Shown one piece after another: positions 9,285-18,524 of a stretch of DNA of 64,000 nucleotides. Source of the DNA: JAGQPD01 sp020426865 (GTDB lineage: Bacteria > Planctomycetota > Planctomycetia > Pirellulales > Pirellulaceae); contig JAWKTN010000001.1 of the NCBI GenBank assembly GCA_041399065.1, forward strand, positions 248,001 to 312,000, given 5' to 3'. Below the pieces are notes generated by a model. That model searched no databases. It saw only the letters and a program-made list of their open reading frames with translations, and was not told the DNA's origin. Every line of letters begins with the position of its first letter. Position 1 is the stretch's first letter. Made by a program: the position numbers and the translations under genes.

Positions 9285-10469
9285 ATGAAATTCCCGTATC
9301 GACAGTTTGCCATTCCGATCATCGTAACGATCATCGTAACGATCATTCTTTTCGACATTCTTTCCGATGCAAATGGTCAGCAGCAGCAACAACAGCAACT
9401 GCAACAACACCTGCAACAACAGCGGGATACGTGGATTGAAGCGTTACTTTCGGTCGAAAGAGAAGGGGAGGGGCATGAGTCAGCGGTGACGGCGGCGAAG
9501 CATCTGCGCCTGGCTTCGAGTGACACATTGCTACCTCTTCTTCATGCGATGAATCGAGCAAACCCTTTGGCAGCCAACTGGATTCGGGGGACGTTTGCGG
9601 CAGTCGCAGACCGCCAGCTTGGCCGCGGCGCGGCGTTGCCCGTTGCGGATCTAAAGAGATTTGCCACGGATCGATCGCATGCTCCCCAATCGCGAGAGCT
9701 GGCGTATGAATGGCTAATGCGAGTCGATCCGGCCGTAAAGGACGAACTTATTGGAAAGATGCTGGACGATCCAGCCACGGCATTTCGTCGCCTGGCTGTC
9801 GCAGAATTGCTTTTGACCGCCGCCAATACGAACGATGCGACGGATCAGAAGGAGATTTATCGGCGGGCATTTGCGGCGGCACGGGATCCGGATCAGTTGG
9901 ATGATGCATTCGACAAACTCAAGGAGCTGGGCGAAGAACCGGATCTCCTGCGACAATTGGGCCTCATCAATTCCTGGTGGCTGCTCGGCCCCTTCGACCA
10001 TCGGGATGGAATTGGGTTTGATGCGGTCTATCCCCCGGAACAGGGTGTGGCTCTAGACGCCGAATATACTGGCAAGAATGGCAAGATCCGTTGGCAAGAA
10101 CAGCAATCGGTCCATCGACACGCCACACTCGATTTGAACCCTCTCTTTGCCAACGAAAAGGGAGCGGTCATGTATGCGTTCTGCCAATTCGCGAGCGACG
10201 AGGACCAGCAGGTAGAGATTCGAGTTGGCACGCCCAATGGCTGGAAGCTGTGGGTCAACGGAGAGTTGCTCTATGCACATGAAGAATACCATATGGGGAT
10301 GCGAATGGATCAGTATCCAATTCCCGCTCAATTGAAGGCCGGCATGAACCAGATTCTGCTCAAGATCTGCCAAAACGAACAGACCGAAGATTGGGCCCTG
10401 CGTTGGGAGTTTCAGGTGCGAGTGTGCGATACGGCCGGAGCCGCGGTGCTGCCCGCCGCGAATCGCTGA
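9285..10469 (+). CDS. Secreted HEAT-like/beta-sandwich protein of unknown function
   Basis: 394 residues from the ATG at 9285, with TGAGGA about 10 bases upstream. The N-terminus is a hydrophobic signal or anchor segment (FAIPIIVTIIVTIILFDIL) encoded partly by a 12-bp tandem repeat GATCATCGTAAC at 9317-9340. A Gln-rich stretch of roughly 30 residues follows. The middle (about 60-235) is helical and HEAT-like. The last 150 residues (SWWLLGPFDHRDG, VGTPNGWKLWVNG) look like the beta-sandwich domain common in exported planctomycete proteins. It lies 90 bases before a PQQ-propeller gene on the same strand and may share its transcript. I assign no function. Confidence 0.65.
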   Translation: MKFPYRQFAIPIIVTIIVTIILFDILSDANGQQQQQQQLQQHLQQQRDTWIEALLSVEREGEGHESAVTAAKHLRLASSDTLLPLLHAMNRANPLAANWIRGTFAAVADRQLGRGAALPVADLKRFATDRSHAPQSRELAYEWLMRVDPAVKDELIGKMLDDPATAFRRLAVAELLLTAANTNDATDQKEIYRRAFAAARDPDQLDDAFDKLKELGEEPDLLRQLGLINSWWLLGPFDHRDGIGFDAVYPPEQGVALDAEYTGKNGKIRWQEQQSVHRHATLDLNPLFANEKGAVMYAFCQFASDEDQQVEIRVGTPNGWKLWVNGELLYAHEEYHMGMRMDQYPIPAQLKAGMNQILLKICQNEQTEDWALRWEFQVRVCDTAGAAVLPAANR

Positions 10470-10559
10470 CCTGGACCGATATTCGGTTGGGAACAACTGG
10501 CACCGATTCGCACAAAACCGTCACCATACAAATAAGACATTGATGAAAGCAGTACGAAC

Positions 10560-11795
10560 ATGAGAGACCAACGCATGCTGATCGGGACACGATTCGTTTT
10601 GGCAATCGCCACGCTGCTGGCCGTCGAATCCGCGCAGGCCGACGACTGGCGACAATTCCGTGGGAATGACAGTTCAGGAGTAAGCCTTGAGCAAGATCTT
10701 CCCACCGATGTGGCGGCACCGGAAGCGGTGCAGTGGAAAGTCCCACTTCCGGGGCGGGGGTTGTCAGGTCCGACCGTGGTCGGTGACCGAATCTTTCTCA
10801 CGGCCAGCCAGGGATACCGTGATGATCAATTGCACGTGTTGTGTTTCGACGCGAGTTCGGGAAAGCAACTGTGGGATCGGTCGTTCCAAGCGACGGGGCG
10901 TACCGTATGTCACGAAACGATGTGCATGGCAACGCCTCAGCCGTGCAGCGACGGTGAGCGAATCTACGCCTATTTTTCCTGCAATGACGTAATCTGCCTG
11001 GATCTTGATGGCAACTTGATTTGGTACCGAGGCCTGGGTCTGGACTATCCCAACGCCAGTAATTCACTGGGCATGTCGTCGTCACCGGTCGTGGTGGATG
11101 GAACGCTCGTCTTACAGCTAGATACGGACGCGGAATCATTCGCAATAGGACTCGATTCCCTAACAGGCGAAACACGCTGGCGACAAAGTCGCGCTCGTTC
11201 GGCCATTCACGCATCTCCAACCTTGTTCCAGACGGCAACCAGCCCGGCCCCACAGGTGATCTTGCAGTCGAAGGACGACCTTGTATCGCTCAATCCGCGA
11301 ACGGGGGGGGAGTATTGGAAGGTGGCACAATCATGTGCGTCAATTCCGTCGACAACGGTGGCTGGCGACATGCTACTTGCGCCGCTCAAAGGCCTAACGG
11401 CTCTGCGGATTACAGGAACACGAGAAGTACCGGAGACTATTTGGAGCGAGGGGCGATTGTCACCAAGTGCACCCACGCCGGTCGTCTACGGCGATCGCGT
11501 CTACGCGGTTAAGAGTTCGGTATTGACGTGCGCCGATCTTCATACCGGCAAGGTTTCCTGGCAATTGCGATTGGATGCCAAAGGTGGCTGGTCGTCGCCC
11601 GTTGTGGGAGACGGACATCTCTACACCTTGGATGACCAGGGCGTGTTGAATGTCGTGCAATTGGACGGAGAAAAAGGAAAAGTGGTCAGCCGCGTTGAGT
11701 TGGGCGAAGCTGTTCTCTGTACACCGGCTATTGCCAACGGCGCGGTTTTCGTTCGTAGCGACCAGCATCTATGGAAATTCGCTGCGGCGAACTGA
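10560..11795 (+). CDS. Secreted PQQ-like (BamB-type) beta-propeller protein
   Basis: 411 residues; an ATG at 10575 would give 406 and a tidier signal peptide (LIGTRFVLAIATLLAVESAQA). The mature part opens with DDWRQFRGNDSSGVS, usual for planctomycete 'PQQ-binding-like' propellers. Blades recur with G.Q.W-type strands such as GKQLWDRSFQA, GNLIWYRG, GETRWRQS, GEYWKVAQ and GKVSWQLR. Such proteins are usually envelope scaffolds or non-enzymatic propellers. No cofactor-binding residues can be assigned from sequence alone. It follows the secreted protein ending at 10469 and converges on the cold-shock gene. Confidence 0.8.
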   Translation: MRDQRMLIGTRFVLAIATLLAVESAQADDWRQFRGNDSSGVSLEQDLPTDVAAPEAVQWKVPLPGRGLSGPTVVGDRIFLTASQGYRDDQLHVLCFDASSGKQLWDRSFQATGRTVCHETMCMATPQPCSDGERIYAYFSCNDVICLDLDGNLIWYRGLGLDYPNASNSLGMSSSPVVVDGTLVLQLDTDAESFAIGLDSLTGETRWRQSRARSAIHASPTLFQTATSPAPQVILQSKDDLVSLNPRTGGEYWKVAQSCASIPSTTVAGDMLLAPLKGLTALRITGTREVPETIWSEGRLSPSAPTPVVYGDRVYAVKSSVLTCADLHTGKVSWQLRLDAKGGWSSPVVGDGHLYTLDDQGVLNVVQLDGEKGKVVSRVELGEAVLCTPAIANGAVFVRSDQHLWKFAAAN

Positions 11796-11838
11796 CGCGC
11801 GACAACCGCGCGATTCCCGCGAAGCTCCCGAGCGACAA

Positions 11839-11904
11839 ATATCCTGCCCTCATACCTCAACCTTGCCGTCGATGGCAGGTAGGATGATGAGGGGCAGGAA
11901 ATAT
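11839..11904. terminator. Long inverted repeat between convergent genes
   Basis: Arms ATATCCTGCCCTCAT (11839-11853) and ATGAGGGGCAGGAAATAT (11887-11904) pair almost fully. A small inner hairpin TGCCGTCGATGGCA sits in the loop. It lies between the 3' ends of the propeller gene (plus) and the cold-shock gene (minus). It has no long T run, so the bidirectional terminator or mRNA 3'-end structure role is inferred. Confidence 0.5.
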
Positions 11905-11930
11905 GTCTGCGAAGGAGGCGCTGCGGGCAA

Positions 11931-12128
11931 CTACACGCGTTCAACGTTTTCAGCGCGTGGTCCCTTCGGTCCACGGCCAACTTCGAACGACACTGCGTCC
12001 CCTTCCTGCAATTCCTCAATTGTCACGCCGACCAAGGCGGAGTGGTGAAAAAAGACATCACCACGATCTCCCTCGATGAATCCGAATCCCTTGTCCGACA
12101 CGACCTTCTTGATTTTTCCTTCTGGCAT
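11931..12128 (-). CDS. Cold-shock domain protein (CspA family)
   Basis: 65 residues from MPEGKIKK. The full cold-shock OB fold is present: RNP1 KGFGFIEG and RNP2 DVFFHHSAL, and it ends PKGPRAENVERV. Csp proteins bind single-stranded nucleic acid and act as RNA chaperones or antiterminators in the cytoplasm. Six more in-frame codons upstream (to 12146) are not conserved. The neighbouring minus-strand gene, about 125 bases upstream, encodes an RRM protein, so two small RNA-binding proteins sit in tandem. The intervening leader may be regulatory, but I see no clear element in it. Confidence 0.93.
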   Translation of the reverse strand: MPEGKIKKVVSDKGFGFIEGDRGDVFFHHSALVGVTIEELQEGDAVSFEVGRGPKGPRAENVERV

Positions 12129-12253
12129 TCTATAACCCCTCGTCAACTAAAGAAAAACACAACGCCGCCTGACACCGCACGGACTTGACCGGTTGGTGAG
12201 TGACGTTACCAGCTTCTGCAAATCTATCACAATTAGGTATCTGGGCCGTTGGG

Positions 12254-12553
12254 TTACCAACGACGACCACCGCGACCTCCGCCTCCACCCCCTCCACCGC
12301 CTCGACGATCCTCGCGCGGCTTTGCCTCGTTCACCGTCACGGCACGACCGCCGATCTTCTGGAGGTTCAACGCATCGATCGCCTGTTGTCCAGCCTGTCG
12401 GTCGTTCATCTCAACGAAGCCGAACCCGCGCGACCGACCCGTTTCGCGATCCTTCACAATGCTTACCGACTTGACCTCGCCAAACTCAGCGAATGCATCC
12501 TCAATATCCGCTTCCGTCGCATCGAAGCTGAGATTGCCCACATAGATATTCAT
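12254..12553 (-). CDS. RRM-domain RNA-binding protein with glycine-rich tail
   Basis: 99 residues from MNIYVGNLSF, with GGGAG about 8 bases upstream. A single RNA recognition motif: RNP2 IYVGNL (residues 3-8) and RNP1 RGFGFVEM (about 40-47). A Gly/Arg tail (nine consecutive Gly, then RGGRRW) follows. This matches bacterial glycine-rich RRM proteins known from cyanobacteria and planctomycetes, often cold-induced. The neighbouring CspA-type gene supports a role in RNA handling, probably under temperature stress (inference). Confidence 0.93.
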   Translation of the reverse strand: MNIYVGNLSFDATEADIEDAFAEFGEVKSVSIVKDRETGRSRGFGFVEMNDRQAGQQAIDALNLQKIGGRAVTVNEAKPREDRRGGGGGGGGGRGGRRW

Positions 12554-13116
12554 TCCAAATACTCCCAATAGAAAAAGACACGATATACAACCATGGTTCC
12601 GGAGAAACTCACACGTCAAAAGAGAGCCGTCGGGCAAGTTGTTGCAACCGTCGTGGAGTTCAGCCCCGGCTACGTGTCAGCCAGAAACAATTCCGGCACA
12701 CGTGCCAGAACTTGAAGCAGGAGTCGAAAGGCGATACCAGAGAGAACTAAGAAGTAAGCTCGGTTCGAATCGAGAATCCAACTCGATCGTTACAATAACT
12801 TGTGCGGAAGCGCTATCTATCAGTCCTCACCAAAACTCAACTAGCCGCCGCGCCGACGCACAATGCGAATTGAAACTCATACAGCGACCCACCTCATGAT
12901 AGCGTCTTTCCTTGCCGCGTCAATCCGGATGCTCATCAAAATAAACCCCAAAATGTCCCAAGAATCCACCCGACACCCGCTGCAATCCCAATCGCCCCAC
13001 CTCCCGCCGCCAAGACGGCCAGGCGTGGCGGAATGGCAGAGTCGCGGAATGGCGGGCGAACCAGGACGAATCATCGCGATTGGCCAGCTAAGCGAGGGTG
13101 GCCGACGGACTTCCCG
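12554..13116. other. Intergenic region with no recognised gene
   Basis: 560 bases between the RRM gene and the MDR dehydrogenase. It would hold the RRM promoter and 5' leader. A plus-strand frame (12863-13186) has no family resemblance and no Shine-Dalgarno. A tRNA-like 5' segment near 13022 does not fold to a tRNA. Confidence 0.5.
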
Positions 13117-14097
13117 CTACTCCATCTCCACGACGATCTTTACGGCACCGTCGGCGTGCGTCCGATGCGCTTCATACGCATCGTGAACTTCGCGAAAGGG
13201 AAACGTATGCGTCAACATCGGCGAAACGTCGATCGCTCCCGATGCAATCGTGTTGATCGCGATACGAGTCGACACCTGCCGAGATTCCTCGGCGGCCCCA
13301 ACAATTGTGGTCGCATGGCAGCACTTGTGAAAAAGTTCGTCGTAGTTGAACGTAAACTCCTGCGACCGCGGATAGCCAAAGTACAATACTTGCCCGAACT
13401 TCTTCACCAGTCGCGGTGCAAGATTGATCGATTCAATCTCCCCTGCCGCTTCGATCACAATATCGGGCAACTCGCCGCCGTTCGCATCGCAAACCGCTTG
13501 CAAAACGTCGACATCGACATTCTGCACCAAGTCGGTCGCACCAAAGTGTCGTGACAGCAACAAACGTCGCTCGTCCAAATCCAATACGACAACGCGTCGC
13601 GCCCCCATGCGGCGCACTTGAAAAGCAAACCATAGGCCGGCCGACCCCTGACCAATAATCGCCACGCTCTTGGCAATCACATCGCGCAGTCGCTGGCACG
13701 CGTAAATCACCGTCCCATACTGCTGCCCTTGCAGCAAGTGCAGCATCGGCACGTCATTCGGCAACTTCAATACGTGATGACACGGCGCGAGAAACAGCTG
13801 GCACATGGCCTGATGCGTAGGCGCAAGTGCCAACACCCTGTCGCCTCTTTCCAACGCATGCCCGTCGGTATCGACTGTTCCCACCGCAATATCTTCAACG
13901 AATCCAACCATCTCGTGGCCGGTCGTACCCGGCGGAAAAGGGTACTGACGGTCGCGGGCATAGTGCAACATCTGAATGTCGCTACCACACAACGACAAAT
14001 ACCGTGGTCTCACCAGCACATGACCATCCAGTACGCGTGGTTGCGGCATGTCTATGTATTCCGCCCGACCGCGAGCAACCACTTGTAACCCCTTCAT
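13117..14097 (-). CDS. Zinc-type MDR alcohol/polyol dehydrogenase
   Basis: 326 residues. GroES-like N-terminal domain with the catalytic-zinc cysteine in SLCGSDIQ (about residues 36-43) and the GHE motif (TTGHEMVGFVED, about 59-70). Rossmann domain with SVAIIGQGSAGLW (about 148-160) and the acidic VVLDLDE at the end of the second strand, pointing to NAD(H). The four-cysteine structural zinc lobe of liver ADH and threonine dehydrogenase is missing. Its start overlaps the preceding transporter stop by 4 bases (ATGA), so the two are translationally coupled. It is the last gene of the long minus-strand cluster; a sugar or polyol substrate is inferred from context. Confidence 0.82.
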   Translation of the reverse strand: MKGLQVVARGRAEYIDMPQPRVLDGHVLVRPRYLSLCGSDIQMLHYARDRQYPFPPGTTGHEMVGFVEDIAVGTVDTDGHALERGDRVLALAPTHQAMCQLFLAPCHHVLKLPNDVPMLHLLQGQQYGTVIYACQRLRDVIAKSVAIIGQGSAGLWFAFQVRRMGARRVVVLDLDERRLLLSRHFGATDLVQNVDVDVLQAVCDANGGELPDIVIEAAGEIESINLAPRLVKKFGQVLYFGYPRSQEFTFNYDELFHKCCHATTIVGAAEESRQVSTRIAINTIASGAIDVSPMLTHTFPFREVHDAYEAHRTHADGAVKIVVEME

Positions 14098-15701
14098 CTT
14101 TCATTTCCCTCTCTCTTTGGTGCTGGATGCGGTTCTCGCAAGCGCAATGCCAACAGGGTTGCGATTACATATCCAACCATCACCGTACCCGCCAGAATCG
14201 CGACGGCAAACCACCCATTGCTCGACCATGCACTCCACACACTTAGCGTAACAAACGCCACGCCCGCCGCCAGGTTCAGCAATACCATCACGATCGGCAA
14301 TCGCAATGCGGCTGGCAATTTACGATCACACCAGGGGTTCGTCAAGCAGACAATGCCGCACAGCAAAACGCCTGTAAAGAGATTCGCCGGAATCAGCAGT
14401 TGCTCTAACCCGGGCGGCCGACCATCCGCCCCTCGCAGTTGATGCCAGAAACTGATCGCCAATACGAGACACGCGCCACCACCCGACCAAAGAATGGCCG
14501 ATTTCCGATATCGATCTCCTGCCGACCGTTGCGCCCCGGTGCCGTGCGTGCTCGTCCCCGACGTGCAGTGTCGCTTGTCGCTAAGCGCGATCATGAATTC
14601 GCGCATGATCGTCGGAGCCACCTCCAGCGTCCCATAGAGGGTGCCGAGCATTGTCAGCAAGACTCCCACGACATATAAGGGGTAGAGCCAGGGATGCAGC
14701 TGCGTTACAAACTGCGCCTGGTGCTCCAAAAACCCCTCGTTACTCGGCAATTGGTGCCGGGGGCCTAACACAATCGCACCAGATGCCACAAATACGCCAC
14801 TAAAAAGCAACACGACAAGGAAGCTGACCGTGCAATCGATGAGCGGCGCTCGCATCCATTGACGCAATATCGTGTAACGCTCGTGCCACAGCGTACCCTC
14901 TTCAGCGGGGAGTGCTCCAGAGCACAATCCGGCCATTCCCCACCCTTTGTCCCGTAGGAACGACGTATAGGCGAGGTAATCGTAGCCCGCTCCCCCAATA
15001 ACACCAACATACAACGTTGCCTCGACCCATTCAGGACGTTCCGCGATTTGCCGTACCGCCGCCGACGGATCGTCTGCCAGCCACGACGGATACGATAGCG
15101 TCCTCGGAACGACAAAACCCGCCAGCAATTCCCACCAATTAGGCTCAAGCAACACCAGCGACACACACATCGCCGCTAACATGGCCGCAACAATCGCCAG
15201 CTGCACGCGCTCCAAGGAACGATAACCACCACGCAGCGCCAGCAGCACGATACTGGTAAGGATCAGCCCTCCCCAAACATGCACAGAAGCACCATTCCAC
15301 CACTTCTTGGTGCCCGTTGTCGTCGCCACCAGATCCCCCAACACGCTGGCGTGGAAACTGACCCAGACGGGAATACAGATTGCCGCCATCAACCACAGGA
15401 TCAGTGGCAACCATCCACGCGGACCACCCGGCAACTCCATCCATCGCTGGAACGGATGAATTCCCGATACCACCATGTGTCGCGCTGTTGAATAGACAAG
15501 GACCCATTTCGCCAGACATATTACGACAAATAGAAATAAAACCCGATAGCCAAACAACGCCCCGCCCCGCGACGAAAATATTAGCTCACCGGTACCAATC
15601 GTCAGCGAGGCAATAATCGCACCGGGCCCAAATACTCTCAACCAGCCCGCAGGGTCCACCGATACCAGTGACTTTGGCGGGGCCGGTAAGTTACGCAGCA
15701 T
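14094..15701 (-). CDS. Atypical Nramp-fold membrane transporter
   Basis: 535 residues with about 11-12 hydrophobic segments. The first helix reads FGPGAIIASLTIGTGEL where classical Nramp metal transporters have the DPGN metal-binding motif; here it is GTGE. The sixth-helix MPH motif is also absent (GGAGYDYLAYTSFL). Nramp-like proteins belong to the APC (LeuT-fold) superfamily. The missing ligands argue against a Mn/Fe substrate and for an organic or other solute (inference). A hydrophilic loop of about 40 residues (HCTSGTSTHGTG) interrupts the C-terminal half. It lies 17 bases after the UlaG-like gene and overlaps the MDR gene. Confidence 0.75.
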   Translation of the reverse strand: MLRNLPAPPKSLVSVDPAGWLRVFGPGAIIASLTIGTGELIFSSRGGALFGYRVLFLFVVICLAKWVLVYSTARHMVVSGIHPFQRWMELPGGPRGWLPLILWLMAAICIPVWVSFHASVLGDLVATTTGTKKWWNGASVHVWGGLILTSIVLLALRGGYRSLERVQLAIVAAMLAAMCVSLVLLEPNWWELLAGFVVPRTLSYPSWLADDPSAAVRQIAERPEWVEATLYVGVIGGAGYDYLAYTSFLRDKGWGMAGLCSGALPAEEGTLWHERYTILRQWMRAPLIDCTVSFLVVLLFSGVFVASGAIVLGPRHQLPSNEGFLEHQAQFVTQLHPWLYPLYVVGVLLTMLGTLYGTLEVAPTIMREFMIALSDKRHCTSGTSTHGTGAQRSAGDRYRKSAILWSGGGACLVLAISFWHQLRGADGRPPGLEQLLIPANLFTGVLLCGIVCLTNPWCDRKLPAALRLPIVMVLLNLAAGVAFVTLSVWSAWSSNGWFAVAILAGTVMVGYVIATLLALRLREPHPAPKREGNER

Positions 15702-15718
15702 CGTTCATGAACACACAG

Positions 15719-16585
15719 TTAGGGGGACTTTGTATCGACATTAACGTCATCACCTCGCAGGAAACGCTCGCCGCATTGTAGCACTCGGTGGGGTTGTCCA
15801 AGTTGTGCACATGTTGTCTCAAACAACACGGGCGACTCCGTATTGAAAGTAAACATGTCATAATGACATGGAATGACGATCCCCGCGCCGATGTCCTTCG
15901 CCAATCGGGCAGCCTCGTCACCAAACAGATTTCCCGCAACCCGACGTTCCGGACGATGTCCGTTAATCGGCAACAACGCAATGTCGATGTGGAAACGTTT
16001 CAGCATGTCGGTCATCTCGGGAAAATACCGAGTGTCACCGGAATGATAGATCGTGATCCCACCAACATCGACGACGTAGCCCATGTATTTGGGACGTCCC
16101 TCTTCATCTCGTTCAACCTCGTCATGCGCCGCCGGCACGCCGTGTACGGTCATGTTCCTGATGGTTCGCTGCTCCCCATCCGCCATTCCTATGGGCCACG
16201 TGGCTTCACAACCCAACCGCTCCGCCACAAACGCTCGATTTGCTTCGGGAATCACAAATGCAACGCCTGGATTCGCGGAAAAGACGGGAAGCAACGTTTC
16301 GGCATCCAGATGATCGGTGTGGTTGTGCGACGAAGTGACAACGTCGATACCCGTCAATGAACCTGGTGCAAGCGCCAATTCCGTCATCCGGACATGCGGT
16401 TTGTCGGTTGCGGCATATTTGTGCGTCAGCGAATCCGATAAATAGGGATCGAACAGAACCGTTCCAACGTGACTCTTCATCAAAAAGCCGCTTTGTCCGA
16501 GCCACCACAACGCTACTCCGTTGCCCGGATCGGTATCACGGATGTCGGCCAATAGTGCCTCGTCTTTCAAGACAGGAACGATCAT
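15719..16585 (-). CDS. UlaG-like metallo-beta-lactamase-fold hydrolase
   Basis: 288 residues. MBL fold with metal motif SHNHTDHLD (about 87-95), HSGDTRYFPE (about 180-190) and a late PCHYDMF histidine. The opening WWLGQSGFLMKS and the pattern of spacing fit the L-ascorbate-6-phosphate lactonase (UlaG) branch. UlaG opens the lactone ring of a sugar acid in the cytoplasm. Its ATG overlaps the stop of the MetE-like gene (ATGA, 16582-16585), and the transporter gene follows 17 bases on. The exact lactone or ester substrate is unknown. Confidence 0.82.
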   Translation of the reverse strand: MIVPVLKDEALLADIRDTDPGNGVALWWLGQSGFLMKSHVGTVLFDPYLSDSLTHKYAATDKPHVRMTELALAPGSLTGIDVVTSSHNHTDHLDAETLLPVFSANPGVAFVIPEANRAFVAERLGCEATWPIGMADGEQRTIRNMTVHGVPAAHDEVERDEEGRPKYMGYVVDVGGITIYHSGDTRYFPEMTDMLKRFHIDIALLPINGHRPERRVAGNLFGDEAARLAKDIGAGIVIPCHYDMFTFNTESPVLFETTCAQLGQPHRVLQCGERFLRGDDVNVDTKSP

Positions 16586-17637
16586 GGGTCAATACCCAAT
16601 TCGCGCCGGACCGTGCGAACCCCTTCGACCATATTGGCGACTTTCTGACGGGCGGCCCATCGGGCAGTCTGACTGAGGCCACAGTCGGGCGCAAACACCA
16701 ATTGTTCCGGCGCCGCGAATTTCAAACACTGTCGCACACGGTGGGCGATCTCTTCAACCGTTTCAATATAGTAACTTTTCACGTCCACGATCCCCACGGC
16801 AGCGTCAATGCCAGCTTCGACAACCTGCTGGACCAAATGTAAAGGTTGAAAATTGAGCGTCGCCATCTCCAAATGCATCTCATCCACTTTCAGATCCAAA
16901 AAATCAGGAAACATGCACTCCGGCCGCTTGCTGCCAATACTGCGCCCCTTATAATTGCCGAAGCACATGTGCATGCAAATCCGAGTCCGACCGACTATCG
17001 GCTCGATCGTACGATTGAACAAATCAACAAATCGCCGCGTATCTTCCTTGTGAGCGTAACAACTCATCGACGGTTCGTCGATGCACACTTCGCGACAACC
17101 AGCTTCTACCAATTGAGTCAGCTCGGCGCGCACGATCGGCAACAACGCTTCCGTGATCGCGTACCGATCGGGATACTGATCGTTAGGTTCCAAGCGTCCG
17201 GACAAAGTAAATGGACCTGGTATGCTCGCCTTTAGCGTTGTCCCTGCCGGTACCGTTACCGCTGCAATTCGGCTAAGTCTCCGATATTCATCCACCGCCC
17301 CCAAACCACGATGCGCATTGAATCGACCAACGATCCGGTGCTTGCCTCGCTGGTCGTGCGCGGGCGGCCCCCAACGGCGAGGCGGAGCGGATTCCAGGTC
17401 AATGCCTTCCAAGTAGCCATAGAACGACAAGTTGAAATCCAAGCGGGTCTGTTCGCCGTCGGTGACGACATCTAGCCCGGTGGCCACTTGATCGTGAACC
17501 GCGGCTACCACGGCGTCTTCCTGCATCTCCGCCACATCCGACGCGCCAAATTGATCTAAATGTTGCGAGGCAAATTCTAGCCACCCTGGAAAGGGCCAGC
17601 TTCCTATCACCGAGGTCCGCAACGGGCATTCTTGCAT
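16582..17637 (-). CDS. Cobalamin-independent methionine synthase II-like protein (MetE C-terminal domain)
   Basis: 351 residues, matching only the catalytic C-terminal TIM barrel of MetE (full MetE is about 750). Landmarks: TSVIGSWPFP at the start, TDGEQTRLDF, CIDEPSM, ICMHMCFGN (HxC) and FAPDCGLSQTARWAA. The HxC and later CGL cysteine are the zinc/thiol-binding residues of the family. Relatives include coenzyme-M and methylcobamide methyltransferases and enzymes of unknown substrate. The start ATG is at 17635-17637. It is embedded in a sugar-handling operon rather than beside methionine genes, so a thiol or C-S chemistry role distinct from methionine synthesis is possible. Confidence 0.82.
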   Translation of the reverse strand: MQECPLRTSVIGSWPFPGWLEFASQHLDQFGASDVAEMQEDAVVAAVHDQVATGLDVVTDGEQTRLDFNLSFYGYLEGIDLESAPPRRWGPPAHDQRGKHRIVGRFNAHRGLGAVDEYRRLSRIAAVTVPAGTTLKASIPGPFTLSGRLEPNDQYPDRYAITEALLPIVRAELTQLVEAGCREVCIDEPSMSCYAHKEDTRRFVDLFNRTIEPIVGRTRICMHMCFGNYKGRSIGSKRPECMFPDFLDLKVDEMHLEMATLNFQPLHLVQQVVEAGIDAAVGIVDVKSYYIETVEEIAHRVRQCLKFAAPEQLVFAPDCGLSQTARWAARQKVANMVEGVRTVRRELGIDP

Positions 17638-17714
17638 GGTCTTTCAATTCCTTCACCAATCGAGACATCACCTTCGATTACCGCACGAAAACGACGAACA
17701 GTGGCTCACGCTAA

Positions 17715-18524
17715 TCATAGGCCCAGGTTCGCGTACAGTTTCGACATCCGACGACCATATTCATCATATGCCGACTCGAACAACTCCCCCGCACGCTCGG
17801 CCCCGACAACATTCGCCGCCGCCAATACCCGGGGCGGCTGGCCGGCTTGCACCAGTCGTTCCGCAACCAATGCTTTAATGGCGTTGATCACCAAGCATCC
17901 GCCCACCGTCGACCCCGGCGATACCGGTTCACGCAGACCGTCGATCGTAACCATCGAATCGCCCACGGGCGCTCCGGTATCGAGCACGACATCGGCAAAA
18001 CTCGTCAGCTTCCGTCCGTCGTCGCGTTTGCTGTGGCTGGCCTCACAATGCTTGAGACTGACTAGTGCCGCCACAAAGATCCCTCGTTCGGAAAACCCCT
18101 CGGCCATCTCGATCGGTACGGTATTGCAGCCGCTGGAACTAATGACCAACGCCGCATCGCTCTCTTGCAAATCGAAGTTTCGCAAGATACGTCCGGCAAA
18201 TCCTGTGACATTTTCCAGAAACATCGCCTGCCGCTGGCCATTGCTGCCAACAACAGGATGATGGTACGACAACGAAAGTTCCACCATCGGATGAAATCCC
18301 GGAAAGGAACCGTACCGCGGCCACATCTCCTCAACCATGATGCGGCTGTGCCCGCTGCCGAAGACGTGGACCAGTCGCCCGGCGAGGATCGTCTGAGCGA
18401 ATCGATCGGCTATCTCTTCAAACAGCGGTCGTTGCCGTTCGACGATTTCCATGATCGCTCGGCATCCATCTAGATATTGTGTTACGGGATCCCGTCGGCC
18501 TTCTGCTGCTGCTTTATGATTCAT
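17715..18524 (-). CDS. SIS-domain (sugar isomerase-like) protein, UPF0309 type
   Basis: 269 residues. SIS-fold features: VHVFGSGHSRIMVEEM near residue 55, ALVISSSGCNTVPIEMA near 125 (serine-rich phosphosugar loop), and a C-terminal helix with AERAGELFESAYDEYG. It resembles the UPF0309 family, predicted phosphosugar binders or isomerases without an established reaction. It overlaps the upstream SDR gene by 11 bases and lies 77 bases before the MetE-like gene, so it belongs to the same operon. Confidence 0.82.
   Translation of the reverse strand: MNHKAAAEGRRDPVTQYLDGCRAIMEIVERQRPLFEEIADRFAQTILAGRLVHVFGSGHSRIMVEEMWPRYGSFPGFHPMVELSLSYHHPVVGSNGQRQAMFLENVTGFAGRILRNFDLQESDAALVISSSGCNTVPIEMAEGFSERGIFVAALVSLKHCEASHSKRDDGRKLTSFADVVLDTGAPVGDSMVTIDGLREPVSPGSTVGGCLVINAIKALVAERLVQAGQPPRVLAAANVVGAERAGELFESAYDEYGRRMSKLYANLGL

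Noticed and set aside
13020..13110. tRNA-Leu-like segment (GGCGTGGCGGAATGGCAGA)
   Set aside because: Only the 5' D-arm resembles tRNA; no acceptor, anticodon or T-loop pairing could be found.
12863..13186. 107-codon plus-strand open frame
   Set aside because: No Shine-Dalgarno, no family, overlaps the end of the MDR gene.
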